A stretch of 64,000 nt of DNA, taken from the NCBI GenBank assembly GCA_022706085.1, contig JAKJDF010000002.1:134372-198371 (forward strand), written 5' to 3'. This stretch comes from Candidatus Latescibacterota bacterium. Lineage in GTDB: Bacteria; Latescibacterota; MWCZ01. The notes beneath the pieces were generated by a model. It was not told where the DNA came from. It made no database searches and saw only the letters and a program-made list of their open reading frames with translations. Both the position numbers and the translations under genes were made by a program. Shown in pieces: positions 24,994 through 34,052 of this stretch (positions are counted from its first letter, which is position 1; every line of letters starts with the position of its first letter).

Positions 24994-26115
24994 ATGCCGA
25001 TGACGAGTCATGAGCGCCTCATGGCGGCGTACAGAAAGCAAGAACCCGACCGGGTACCGGTACGGGTGTGGGCGGTGGATGATCGGACGCAACCGATCCA
25101 TCCGTCGTACGCCCCCATTGTAGAAGCCGCCCGGGAAAAGACCGACCTCGTGGGTGGGTGGGGGGGTGGCCCCCGCCGGGAGATGTTGTGCCGCGTTACG
25201 CATGAAGAGCGTCCCAGCCGAATCGCGGAATTCGAAGAGCGGGTGACCACTATCCATACCCCCGCCGGACCGCTTACCAGAGTGGACGTGTTCAATCGGT
25301 CCGGGAAACCGGGTTATTGCATGAAGCACCTGATCGAGTCCCCGGAGGACGCAAAACGCTGGCTGTCCATTTCTTTCGGTCCCATTCAGGGCGAAGTCAG
25401 TGGCTTTTTCGAGCGAGTTCGTGAGATGGGTGACCGGGGTGTCATCATGTCCGGTGTTTCCCATCCGATGTATGCGGTTCAGGACCGGCTCGGCCCCGAG
25501 GGATTCGCGTTCTGGAGTATTGACGAGCGGCCGCTTCTGCACGAAATGATCCAGCGGGAACTCGAAATGACAATGGAGTACCTGCGCTACGTACTGGAGC
25601 GCGGCGTGGGGCCGCTGTTCGCGTATGTGGGGCCGGAAGTTTGCATTCCACCAAGCCAGTCTGTTCGGGACTTCGAGGATTTCGTCGTGCACTACGACCG
25701 GCAGTGGATCGAACTGATCCATGGATTCGGGGGCATTGTGTGGTGTCATTGCCACGGGAATATGAAAGCAGTAATTGAGGGCTTCAATCGCGCGGGCAAC
25801 GACGTTCTCCAGCCGCTCGAACCACCGCCTTGGGGGGATATCGAGCTGAGAGACATCAAACGTCAGGTGGGACGCAGGATGGCGTTGGAAGGAAACCTCG
25901 AAAAGCACGAGATGTACACGTCCACCCCTGCCGAGATTCGCGAACGGGTCCGGCAGGCCATTCTGGACGCGGGAGAAGGCGGTGGATTCGTGCTGTGCCC
26001 GAGCGCCGGTCTTCAGGAATGGCCGACCTGCGACGAGCAGACGGTAGCCAATTTCCTCGCCTACATCGATGCGGGCCGGGAGTACGGCAAATACCCGCTG
26101 TCGCGGGAATCGTGA
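24994..26115 (+). CDS. UroD-superfamily methyltransferase-like protein (HCH...C type)
   Basis: The 373-aa protein begins MTSHERLMAAYRKQEPDRVPVRVW, the common opening of this superfamily. It has GIVWCHCHGNMKAVIEGF, where WCHCHG matches the His-x-Cys start of the zinc site of MtaA/CmuA-type corrinoid methyltransferases, and a later Cys in GGFVLCPSAGLQEWP that could complete it. ALEGNLEKHEMY is the conserved GN strand. Such enzymes move methyl groups between a corrinoid protein and coenzyme M or another thiol, or demethylate small compounds. No corrinoid protein is encoded nearby. GAGG precedes the start. Confidence 0.88.
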   Translation: MPMTSHERLMAAYRKQEPDRVPVRVWAVDDRTQPIHPSYAPIVEAAREKTDLVGGWGGGPRREMLCRVTHEERPSRIAEFEERVTTIHTPAGPLTRVDVFNRSGKPGYCMKHLIESPEDAKRWLSISFGPIQGEVSGFFERVREMGDRGVIMSGVSHPMYAVQDRLGPEGFAFWSIDERPLLHEMIQRELEMTMEYLRYVLERGVGPLFAYVGPEVCIPPSQSVRDFEDFVVHYDRQWIELIHGFGGIVWCHCHGNMKAVIEGFNRAGNDVLQPLEPPPWGDIELRDIKRQVGRRMALEGNLEKHEMYTSTPAEIRERVRQAILDAGEGGGFVLCPSAGLQEWPTCDEQTVANFLAYIDAGREYGKYPLSRES

Positions 26116-26239
26116 CCCTTCAGGCACTGCCTGCGCGCCGCGGCGCACGCTTGGGACTCTGGTCAGGCCCTTTTATATTTCCTTGCGAGTGTGCGGCGTG
26201 GGAGTTCGACCGTTTCATCCATCATGAGGAGTTTCGCCA

Positions 26240-26650
26240 ATGCGAACAGGTGCAATTATTGCCATTATTGCCGGTATGGGCTGCGCGCTCGTCGCGTGCG
26301 GCAACAACAATGCGGAGCGCGAGGCGAAACTCGCGGCGATGAGCGCGCAGGAACGCGAGATCCAGAAGGTGCTGGATCAAAAATGCGTAAAATGCCACAC
26401 CGCGCCGGACGCAAAGGGCAACCTCGATCTCACGGAACCCAAAAACCTCCTGCCGCTTATTTCCAGTTCGCAGCTGTTTGACGATATCGCACTTTACAAC
26501 ATGTTGATGGGCGACAGCTCAATCGCCGAACACGCACCAAAAGAGTTCCAGTTGCAGCAATCAGAAGTGGATATGATACGTCGTTGGGTGTTGAGCGAGC
26601 ACAGCGACCTTGTTCCCGATTCCGTGCGGGCACAACAGCAGGGGACCTGA
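26240..26650 (+). CDS. c-type cytochrome lipoprotein
   Basis: The 136-aa protein has a signal peptide with a lipobox at LVAC (Cys20), then one haem-binding CVKCH at residues 49-53 followed by TAPDAKGNLDLTEP. A Met near MLMGDSS may be the distal ligand. The spacing resembles the short cytochrome domain seen ahead of Planctomycete-type proteins (a CVKCH plus P-G-L/D-L pattern). It should be a lipid-anchored periplasmic electron carrier or a haem-binding scaffold. GAGGAG precedes ATG and a terminator follows. Redox partners are not in view. Confidence 0.85.
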   Translation: MRTGAIIAIIAGMGCALVACGNNNAEREAKLAAMSAQEREIQKVLDQKCVKCHTAPDAKGNLDLTEPKNLLPLISSSQLFDDIALYNMLMGDSSIAEHAPKEFQLQQSEVDMIRRWVLSEHSDLVPDSVRAQQQGT

Positions 26651-26665
26651 CTCCTTCCCGGTTCG

Positions 26666-26690
26666 AGGCGCCCTGAAAGGGCGCCTTTTC
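26666..26690 (+). terminator. Rho-independent terminator of the cytochrome gene
   Basis: AGGCGCCCT (26666-26674) pairs with AGGGCGCCT (26678-26686) around a GAA loop and runs into TTTTC, 16 bases after the stop. Confidence 0.8.
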
Positions 26691-26715
26691 GTTTCTGTGT
26701 CGTGAGGAGTTACGC

Positions 26716-27645
26716 GTGAACGGAATCGCCAGCCAGTCTCCCGCTGACCGCGATGCGGAGATACGTAAACTGCGAACGCTTCTGCGTGTCAGCAAAATCA
26801 TGAACGCCGAATCGAACCGCGCCAAGGTGATTCAGCGCATCAACGAGGAGGTGCGCGAGTACGTCGAAGCGGATCGCTTCACGGTGTTTTTCCACGACTC
26901 AGATACCGACGAGCTCTACAGCTACATCGCGAGCGGCCTCGCGTACGGGGAGATCAGGATACCGTCCACAGCCGGAATCGCCGGTGCGGTGTTTACCTCG
27001 CGCGAGACGCTGCGGCTGGCGGATGCGTACGACGACCCCCGTTTCAACCGTGAGATTGACAGACGAACGGGGTACCGGACCAGAAGCCTCCTGTCGATGC
27101 CCATCATCAACCAGCGAGGTACGTGCATCGGAGTTGTCCAGGCCCTGAACAAGATGACTGGAAACAAGGAGTTTTCCGATGAGGACGTGGAGTTTTTGAA
27201 GGAACTGGTTGAACAGATAAGCGACCTTCTGGACCTGCTTCTTCACAAAGAGGAACTTGCGCGTCGGCAGGCCGCACTGCAGGAATCCCTCTCCCGCCTT
27301 GCGGTATACGACTACCTCCTCGGCGAGAAGACCGCAATGAAGGTGGCGATGCGGTGGAATCGCAAACTGCACCTTTGGATCGGGGTTGCCGGCATCATCG
27401 GACTGACACTGATGGCAATCACCGGCATCGTCGTGGCCCACGTGCGCGGCCGTCCGTATGTGACTATGCTGGACCTGCACACCGGGAAGGCATTCCTTCC
27501 GCGGGAACTCGCGTTCACGTACAGCGACCTCACCGGTGTGTTCCTCGCCATCGTCACGCTCACCGGCGTCGTGTTGTGGCTTTACCCCGTCCTGACGAAA
27601 TGGGCGCGCCGCCGCCTTGAGCGGAAACCCTCGTCGCGGGACTGA
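26716..27645 (+). CDS. GAF-domain protein fused to a PepSY-type membrane module
   Basis: The 309-aa product starts at GTG with GAGGAG upstream. Residues about 15-190 form a GAF domain (KIMNAESNRAKVIQRINEEV, then AGIAGAVFTSRET, RSLLSMPIINQRG and IGVVQALNK), followed by a short coiled coil (EELARRQAALQESLSRL). From about residue 212 there is a PepSY_TM-like region: WNRKLHLWIGVAGIIGLTLMAITGIVVAH, a short loop mentioning HTGKAF, and a second helix LTGVFLAIVTLTGVVLWLY. GAF domains bind cyclic nucleotides or other small ligands. No catalytic output domain is present, so it may sense redox or ligand status at the membrane. The adjacent cytochrome may be relevant. Confidence 0.8.
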   Translation: MNGIASQSPADRDAEIRKLRTLLRVSKIMNAESNRAKVIQRINEEVREYVEADRFTVFFHDSDTDELYSYIASGLAYGEIRIPSTAGIAGAVFTSRETLRLADAYDDPRFNREIDRRTGYRTRSLLSMPIINQRGTCIGVVQALNKMTGNKEFSDEDVEFLKELVEQISDLLDLLLHKEELARRQAALQESLSRLAVYDYLLGEKTAMKVAMRWNRKLHLWIGVAGIIGLTLMAITGIVVAHVRGRPYVTMLDLHTGKAFLPRELAFTYSDLTGVFLAIVTLTGVVLWLYPVLTKWARRRLERKPSSRD

Positions 27646-27776
27646 AGCGCCATCCGCGGTTACTTCTCCCTGTCGTCGCCTTTCGGGTTGCACGGCGTCC
27701 CGTTGCGGCGGACTCTCTTCGCCGTCATATTTGCCGATATCGCGTTTTGCAACCACACACCGGAGGAAACCGAACC

Positions 27777-29180
27777 ATGAACCTCGTGCTTGTCATTCTG
27801 GACACGTTCAGGAAAGACCATGTCGGCGCCTACGGCAACCCGTGGATCCACACGCCCCACCTTGACGCAATCGCGCGGGAAAGTGTGTTGTTCACCGAGG
27901 CGTATCCCGAGAGCCTGCCGACGCTCCCTGTGAGGCGGGCGCTGCATACCGGACAACGAGTGTTTCCGTTCCATGGCCATCGGCCGCTGAAGGGGGATTT
28001 CGTCGGAGCGCCGGGGTGGGGTCCTATCAATGAGGAACAGGACACACTTTCGGAGCTTCTCGGCGAAAAGGGATACCGCACGGCGTTCATCACGGACACA
28101 TACCACCAGTTCAAACCGTCGAAGAACTTCCACCGCGGTTTTGATGAGTGGGTGTGGATTCGTGGACAGGAATCCGACAAGTACCTGAGCGGACCTCCGG
28201 TGCTTGAGGCGGAGATAATGGCTCGCAGCACGCCGAGCCAGAAGAACGACGTCTGGTTCCACCGGTTCATGACCTCGTATCTCCGCAACAACACCTACCG
28301 AATGACCGAGAAGGACTACTACCCGGCCCGGCTTTTCGCGGAAGCATCACGGTGGCTCTGGGATAACCAGGACGCCGACAGGTTTTTCCTCACGGTGGAT
28401 TCGTTTGATCCACATGAGCCGTGGGACCCCCCGGACCACTATCGGAAGTTGTACGACCCGGACGACGATTGCACAAACGTCATCCAGTCTCCCTACCGCC
28501 GGTGGAAAGAGCGGCTGACAGAACGTGAGCTCAGGCGTATTCAGGCGAACTATGCCGGCGAATGCACCCTTGTAGACCGATGGTTTGGTTTCTTCATGGA
28601 GACACTGCGCACTACGGGCAGGCTGGAAGACACATTGGTGGTGATTGTCAGCGACCACGGTCATAATGTCGGGCATGATCCGGGCGACAAAGGCCTTGTG
28701 AGCAAACAGGGTCACCCGATGACCAAAGCAGTTGCCCAGCTCGTCTGCATGATCCGCCACCCCAAAGGCGAAGGCGCCGGAACCACTTGCGACAAGCTCA
28801 TCTACAACATGGATCTATCCGCGACCATGCTTGCGCTTGCGGGAGTGGAGCCAAAGCAGAAGCTGGACGGGATCAACGTCTGGGATGCGATCCGTGATAC
28901 AAAAAGGCCGTTGCGCGACTACGTTACGGTGGCCTGGGGTCCGCTGGTAACGGTTATCGACGATACCTGGTGGTACAACGCGAACATCTGGGGAGAGGGA
29001 GCGCTGCTGTATCGCCACAGGGAGGACTCGAACTTAGTGACCAACCTCGCGGAGAAAGAGCCCGCCGTGTGCGCGATGATGCGTGAACGCGCGGTGCAGG
29101 ACGCGGGTGGAAGCATTCCGGAAGCGTTCAAAAACTATGCGACGATACCGGGTTGCACGCCGTATCTCGGGAAGGATTGA
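27777..29180 (+). CDS. Sulfatase-fold hydrolase with Thr at the catalytic position
   Basis: The 467-aa protein has the alkaline-phosphatase-superfamily fold: LVILDTFRKDHVGAYG at the start, VIVSDHGHNVGHD with metal ligands near residue 297, and KQGHPMTKAVAQLV. True sulfatases carry Cys or Ser in C/S-x-P-x-R, matured to formylglycine. Here the segment is T49-L-P-V-R, so no formylglycine can form. Thr nucleophiles occur in phosphodiesterases and phosphonate hydrolases of this superfamily, so phosphoester cleavage is as likely as sulfate removal. No signal peptide. ATG 27777 follows CGGAGGAAA. Downstream is a two-strand intergenic gap to the histidine kinase. Confidence 0.85.
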   Translation: MNLVLVILDTFRKDHVGAYGNPWIHTPHLDAIARESVLFTEAYPESLPTLPVRRALHTGQRVFPFHGHRPLKGDFVGAPGWGPINEEQDTLSELLGEKGYRTAFITDTYHQFKPSKNFHRGFDEWVWIRGQESDKYLSGPPVLEAEIMARSTPSQKNDVWFHRFMTSYLRNNTYRMTEKDYYPARLFAEASRWLWDNQDADRFFLTVDSFDPHEPWDPPDHYRKLYDPDDDCTNVIQSPYRRWKERLTERELRRIQANYAGECTLVDRWFGFFMETLRTTGRLEDTLVVIVSDHGHNVGHDPGDKGLVSKQGHPMTKAVAQLVCMIRHPKGEGAGTTCDKLIYNMDLSATMLALAGVEPKQKLDGINVWDAIRDTKRPLRDYVTVAWGPLVTVIDDTWWYNANIWGEGALLYRHREDSNLVTNLAEKEPAVCAMMRERAVQDAGGSIPEAFKNYATIPGCTPYLGKD

Positions 29181-29260
29181 AGAGAATACGCCACGCGGAC
29201 GGCGGATGAGCGTTCTGAGCGGCGCGCGTGCACCGCATTACGTGCCCGCGCGCTAAGAGT

Positions 29261-32200
29261 TCACTCGGTTTTCGGTTCCAAACCGATGAACACGCACATT
29301 TCGCGTTCTGCGTCCGCGAAATGCCGCCGAACAGCCGTGGTCAGTTCCACAGTCTGCGCGAAATCTCCCCGTGCGCCCGCTGTTTCGAGAGCAGCCGCCG
29401 CACGGGCGAGCGCGGGCGCACAGGCGTGCAGCGCGTTATCCTTGACGGCGTGCGCTTCCGCCGCCATAAGCGCCGCGTTCCTTTCTGAAACTGCGTTGCC
29501 CAGTAACGCGACATGATCGCGCGCATCCCGCAGAAACGCTTCCACGAGCTGGCGCGCCGCCCGAAAGTTTCCTCCCACGCGGCTCATGAGTTTTTCCGTA
29601 TCAAACACCAGGGCGTCTTCGGCCCCTGATCTGCCATTCGCGTCGGAACGGTCCCCCGAAGCCCACCGTGATATCGTTGCCATCAGGTCGCTTTTCTGCA
29701 GTGGTTTGGGCAGGAAATCGTTCATACCCGCCTTGATGCACCGGTCGCGGTCGCCGACGAGCGCGCTGGCGGTCAGCGCGACAATCGGAATCTCGCGGAT
29801 CCTCGGGACGGCAGACTCGCGAATCCGCCGCGAAGTCTCGTACCCGTCCATCTCCGGCATCTGGCAATCCATCAGGATCAGGTCAAACGAATTGGACGCT
29901 AGTTCTGAAAGCACTTCAACACCGTTTGAGACGGTTACGACCTCACAACCGAGTTTCTGTAACATGATCTGAGTCAGTTTCTGGTTCAGCGGGTTGTCTT
30001 CCGCAACCAGCACGCGCGCGTGATGCTTCGCGGTGGGCGGAGGTACGAATCTTTGAAGAGCCGGGTGTGCTGAATCCGGAGAACCTGTGACCGATGCCAG
30101 ACAGCGCAGGAGATCGTCTCTCCGGAACGGTTTGGTAACCGATGCAGCCACGCCCTCAAATTCCACCCGGGCGGCCCGCCCCTGCTTGTCCAGCGGAACC
30201 AGCAGAACAATCGGAGTTCCGCCAAATCCGTGATCGATACGGGAAACCGCGGTTCGGGGGTCCCCGAAGTCGAGGGGAACATCGAGCAACACCGCGTGGA
30301 AGGGTTCCGCATTCTGGCGGGCCAACGCGAAGATTTCCCGTGCCTCCTCAAGGCTTCCGGCTTCTTTGCACACGCAACCGGCCGCCCGGATGAGAGACGA
30401 GGCAGCTTTGCGCGCGGAGAGGTTGTCCTCCACCAGAAGAATGCGTCGGCCAGCCAATTGCGCGAACATGTCCGGTGAACGCTCGTCACCGGTTTCCGGA
30501 CGAATGAACTGCGCAGTGAACCAGAACCGGGATCCTTTGCCTTCTTCGCTTGCAACGCCTATCTGCCCGCCCATCATCTCCGCGAGGCGTTTGGAAATGG
30601 ACAACCCGAGCCCTGTTCCACCAAAGCGCCGGGTGGTCGACATATCGGCCTGCGTAAAGGGGTTGAACAGCATCCCGATTTTTTCTTCGGGGATGCCAAT
30701 ACCGGTGTCGGATACCGAAAACCGGACGTTCAGGGCGTTTTTCATCTGCGATTCGATGCGCGCGGAAAGCACGATCTCACCCTGTGCCGTGAACTTCACC
30801 GCATTGCCAACGAGATTGTTCAGAATCTGGCGGACTCTCGTCGGATCGCCGCGCACATTGTCGGCGATATCGGGCGCCACGTCGCACACGAATTCCAGTC
30901 CCTTGGCCTGTGCATGTACCGCTGCAACCGCCGACACATCCTCGCACACGGTGCGAAGGTTCATTTCAGTGATTTCCAGCGCCAGTTTCCCAGCCTCTAT
31001 CTTGGAAAAATCGAGGACTTCGTCAATGATGTTCAGGAGACTCTCCGCGCTTGACCGCAGCATCTCCGCGTAACTGCGTTGTTCGCGGGTGAGGTCGGTA
31101 TCAAGCAGAAGCTGCGTCATACCGAACACGCCGTTCATGGGTGTTCGGATCTCGTGGCTCATATTTGCCAGAAACTCGCTTTTCGCAGCGTTTGCGCGTT
31201 CCGCGCGCTCCGCCATCTCCCGCGCCTGGGCGATGGCTGCAGTGAGTTCCCTGTTGGCCTCGGCGGTTGCTTCCTGTGCAAGGCGGAGCCTTTCCTCTGT
31301 TTGTTTGCGGCCCGTCACGTCGCGCAAGATGATCAGCTCTCCGATTTTCCGTTCGCGGCCATCGACGAGCGGCGACACCCGGACGTCGGCCCAACGCTGT
31401 TCTTCGCCGCGGCGGAAGGTTACTTCGCCGTATTCGCGCCGCCCGTTTTCAAATCTGAACTCCACACCCGTGACGTGTGTCATCGCTTCGGCAATGCTTT
31501 TCCCGAGCGGGCTGGACTGAAGCCCAAACATACTCGTTGCTGCCGGATTGGCACCGACTATCCTCTCCTCGAGGTCTATTACCAGCACGCCGTCCGTAAC
31601 ACCGGAGAAAAGGGCGTGGTGCGCGACCGGAACAACGTCCAGCAGGTGCACGCCAAAAATGCCCCACGCGAGAACTGCTCCTGAAACCGCGAAGGACAAG
31701 GGAGTGAGGTCGAAGCCCGGGTAAGGGGTCAGATCCGCCATGTAGAGGAAGTTGCTTGCCACGGGAATAAGCGCGGCCACGACGAGCGCCACGGTCTGAC
31801 CTTTCCGCAACCGAGGCGAACTGATCGCGGCGTAAAAGAGCCATATGCAACCGAAGACGACACCCGTGTAGGAAAACACCATCACCAACCAGACAGCGAT
31901 CCCGTGCTGGTAAATCAGTACGGAACCCGGTTCGTCGGTGAGCGGAGCAATCGAAGGCCAGACGAGGCCGTGGAGTTCATTGGTGAACACCAGAAGCAGG
32001 AGCGCCGCTGGAATACCCCAGATTACTGCCCGAACGCCGCGAGTCAGCCATCGTTCGAACCGGCTGAAGGTGAGCGCGAACGTAACCCAGAGCGGCGGGA
32101 TTGTGAGGATGCCGAGGTAGCTTGCTTTCGACCAGAGGATCTTGCCCGCTGTGGACGTTGTAAGCATTTCTGCCGTTCCGGTGAAGGTCCACACGGTGAT

Positions 32201-32332
32201 AGATACCATCAACCACGCAAAAGAGGCTGCTCCCGGCGTTTTGCGCTGAAACCAGGCGTACAACGCGATCACGGCAGTGACGGCGGACGTGACCGCCAAT
32301 ATGGCTGCGAAGGTGCTCTGCGCATAAATCAT
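29261..32332 (-). CDS. Hybrid sensor histidine kinase with 7-TM sensor, two receivers and HPt
   Basis: The 1023-aa protein has about seven N-terminal membrane helices (to about 235), a PAS-like domain (residues about 240-345), and a HisKA dimer domain with [15 protein letters not shown] (phospho-His). An ATPase follows ([27 protein letters not shown]). There are two receivers: the first ([15 protein letters not shown]) looks degenerate and the second ([25 protein letters not shown]) is complete. The C-terminal HPt has AHAVKD in place of the usual AHxLKG. It can pass phosphate through its own relay to a response regulator not seen here. The gene is divergent from the PHP gene. Confidence 0.95.
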   Translation of the reverse strand: MIYAQSTFAAILAVTSAVTAVIALYAWFQRKTPGAASFAWLMVSITVWTFTGTAEMLTTSTAGKILWSKASYLGILTIPPLWVTFALTFSRFERWLTRGVRAVIWGIPAALLLLVFTNELHGLVWPSIAPLTDEPGSVLIYQHGIAVWLVMVFSYTGVVFGCIWLFYAAISSPRLRKGQTVALVVAALIPVASNFLYMADLTPYPGFDLTPLSFAVSGAVLAWGIFGVHLLDVVPVAHHALFSGVTDGVLVIDLEERIVGANPAATSMFGLQSSPLGKSIAEAMTHVTGVEFRFENGRREYGEVTFRRGEEQRWADVRVSPLVDGRERKIGELIILRDVTGRKQTEERLRLAQEATAEANRELTAAIAQAREMAERAERANAAKSEFLANMSHEIRTPMNGVFGMTQLLLDTDLTREQRSYAEMLRSSAESLLNIIDEVLDFSKIEAGKLALEITEMNLRTVCEDVSAVAAVHAQAKGLEFVCDVAPDIADNVRGDPTRVRQILNNLVGNAVKFTAQGEIVLSARIESQMKNALNVRFSVSDTGIGIPEEKIGMLFNPFTQADMSTTRRFGGTGLGLSISKRLAEMMGGQIGVASEEGKGSRFWFTAQFIRPETGDERSPDMFAQLAGRRILLVEDNLSARKAASSLIRAAGCVCKEAGSLEEAREIFALARQNAEPFHAVLLDVPLDFGDPRTAVSRIDHGFGGTPIVLLVPLDKQGRAARVEFEGVAASVTKPFRRDDLLRCLASVTGSPDSAHPALQRFVPPPTAKHHARVLVAEDNPLNQKLTQIMLQKLGCEVVTVSNGVEVLSELASNSFDLILMDCQMPEMDGYETSRRIRESAVPRIREIPIVALTASALVGDRDRCIKAGMNDFLPKPLQKSDLMATISRWASGDRSDANGRSGAEDALVFDTEKLMSRVGGNFRAARQLVEAFLRDARDHVALLGNAVSERNAALMAAEAHAVKDNALHACAPALARAAAALETAGARGDFAQTVELTTAVRRHFADAEREMCVFIGLEPKTE

Positions 32333-32464
32333 ACAGGCCGATTCCTGTCAAATGGCTGCTGGACAATGCTCAACGTTGCGCATCGCCTGAACTCCCCTCA
32401 ACAGTGCGTCGTGCGGGTTCGGCACGCACGTTTTCTGTTGGTAAATGCCGATGAGGCGATTATC

Positions 32465-33370
32465 ATGTACAAGGCGAAATCAGCGCGCGCAGAACGAATA
32501 TATGCGGGAGCGTTTGTGGCAGGAAGAGCTGAACGTGGGTCACTCGTGTCTTATCATGGGGGGCACACGCTGTACGACGGAACGGGGCGGCTCGAGGATT
32601 TTGTGCTCGCGGCGATCCGGCAAGGGTTCGAAGGGTTTGGATTCAGCGAGCACATGCCGGCCCCCCCCCGTTATCCGTACCCTGATCAGCCTTCCTGGGA
32701 CGAGGCTGTTCGGAAATTCGACCGCTATGTCAGCACCGTCCAGGAACTGAAGGTTGCGTACAGAGATGAACTGCCGCTTCTGCTCGGCATAGAGGTCGAG
32801 TACCTTCCCGACGAAGAGGAGTATCTCACGGATTTTCTCGCCCGTTACCCTTTCGACTACGTGGTGGGATCGGTGCACTATGTGGCGGGAATCGGATTCG
32901 ATCACTGCCGGGAATGGTATGACGAGGCGGCTCAGAAGTGCGGAGGCTACCGGAATCTGGCGGTTTCGTACTACAGGAACGTGAGGGGGTTGCTGGCCCT
33001 CGGAGTAACGGACGTGCTCGGGCATCTCGACCTCATTAACATCTTCTCCCCTGCGCCAATTTCCGGAGACGATGTGGCGGAAGCGGAGGAGGCAACACTT
33101 TCCGCAGCATTGCACTGGAACGTCATCCTTGACGTGAACGGGCGGGGGCTTATCAAACCGTGTAAGCAGATATATCCCCGCGCGGAGCTGCTCAGGAAGG
33201 CACGCGAAATGGGAATTCCGGCCACCTTCGGAGATGATTCCCACGCGCCCGATCAGGTGGGGGCGCGGCTCGGCGAAGTTCGCGCGTCCATGCGTGCGGC
33301 GGGATATCAGACCGTAACCGCGCTGTTGCCCGACGGGCACCAGATCCGGCGAGTTGAACTGCCGCTATAG
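32465..33370 (+). CDS. PHP-domain phosphatase, histidinol-phosphatase (HisJ/HisK) type
   Basis: The protein carries HisJ-type metal motifs in order: SYHGGHTLYDG, GFSEHM, GIEVEYLPDEEEY, DYVVGSVHYV, VLGHLDLIN and GDDSHAPDQVG. This family dephosphorylates histidinol phosphate in histidine synthesis, which would complement the hisB at 4046, but PHP proteins also act on other phosphates. ATG 32465 has a good GAGG ribosome site, giving 301 aa; the first motif then falls at residue 31, so GTG 32546 (274 aa) is a real alternative that fits family length better. The metal-binding H-x-H appears as HGGH, as in some relatives. Confidence 0.85.
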   Translation: MYKAKSARAERIYAGAFVAGRAERGSLVSYHGGHTLYDGTGRLEDFVLAAIRQGFEGFGFSEHMPAPPRYPYPDQPSWDEAVRKFDRYVSTVQELKVAYRDELPLLLGIEVEYLPDEEEYLTDFLARYPFDYVVGSVHYVAGIGFDHCREWYDEAAQKCGGYRNLAVSYYRNVRGLLALGVTDVLGHLDLINIFSPAPISGDDVAEAEEATLSAALHWNVILDVNGRGLIKPCKQIYPRAELLRKAREMGIPATFGDDSHAPDQVGARLGEVRASMRAAGYQTVTALLPDGHQIRRVELPL

Positions 33371-33381
33371 GAGTCGCCAAT

Positions 33382-34038
33382 TTGCAACTGGGTCGTCGTC
33401 TGTGGTCCAGTAAGTCTATCAGGAGGGCGGTGCTGGGACTTCTTGTCGCCGCCGCAGTCTGTTCGCTCCACCCTGACCGCGTAGTTCTGATTCCTTTCCT
33501 GTTCTGGTCGGTCCCGACGCATTCGATGCTTATGGTTCCGAATGAACCAGCGGCAATTGCTGCCGTCCAGATGCTCATCAGGAGAACTTCCCTCTACGAC
33601 GCTGCGTTGCTGGTAGCGCTTACTGCCGCGATCGGAGCGGGAGTAGCCTGCGTGATAGACCAGACGGTGCTTCAATGGTTTGCGCGCAAGGACCGACTTC
33701 GGGGCTTCTTGAACCATTCCTTCACCGGGCGGGCAGTCGAATGGTTCCGCGTATGGCCGTTCGGGACGGTGTTCGCATTCGCTCTCCTGCCGCTGCCCTT
33801 TTTTCTCGTCCGATTCCTCGCTGCGGCAGCCCAGTACCCGGTAGAACGGTACACCGCGGCGACCATGCTTGGCCGCATTCCGAGGATATTCCTTCTCTGC
33901 GTCATCGGCGGTTTCTGGGTGATGCCGCCCTGGCTTGTGGTTGCGCTGGTTGTGGCGGCACTGGGGACCGCCTCCGTTGTTCCGCGGCGGTTGGTTCGCA
34001 TACGGAGCACCGTCTCGCAGAGCGCCGAAACCGACTGA
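33382..34038 (+). CDS. VTT/DedA-like membrane protein
   Basis: The 218-aa protein starts at TTG with AGGAG at the right distance, 11 bases after the PHP gene. It has about five hydrophobic segments. The C-terminal half (ALLPLPFFLVRFLAAAAQYPVERYTAATMLGRIPRIFLLCVIGG) matches the VTT (SNARE-associated/DedA) pattern with Pro-rich re-entrant turns and the R-x-P-R-x-F motif. Family members act in lipid flipping and membrane balance. It is probably co-transcribed with the PHP genes on both sides. Confidence 0.75.
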   Translation: MQLGRRLWSSKSIRRAVLGLLVAAAVCSLHPDRVVLIPFLFWSVPTHSMLMVPNEPAAIAAVQMLIRRTSLYDAALLVALTAAIGAGVACVIDQTVLQWFARKDRLRGFLNHSFTGRAVEWFRVWPFGTVFAFALLPLPFFLVRFLAAAAQYPVERYTAATMLGRIPRIFLLCVIGGFWVMPPWLVVALVVAALGTASVVPRRLVRIRSTVSQSAETD

Positions 34039-34052
34039 CGCGACGCTTTCCC

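Noticed and set aside
24976-26148. 390-codon minus-strand frame across the UroD-like gene
   Set aside because: High-GC shadow of the real plus-strand gene, which has all superfamily motifs.
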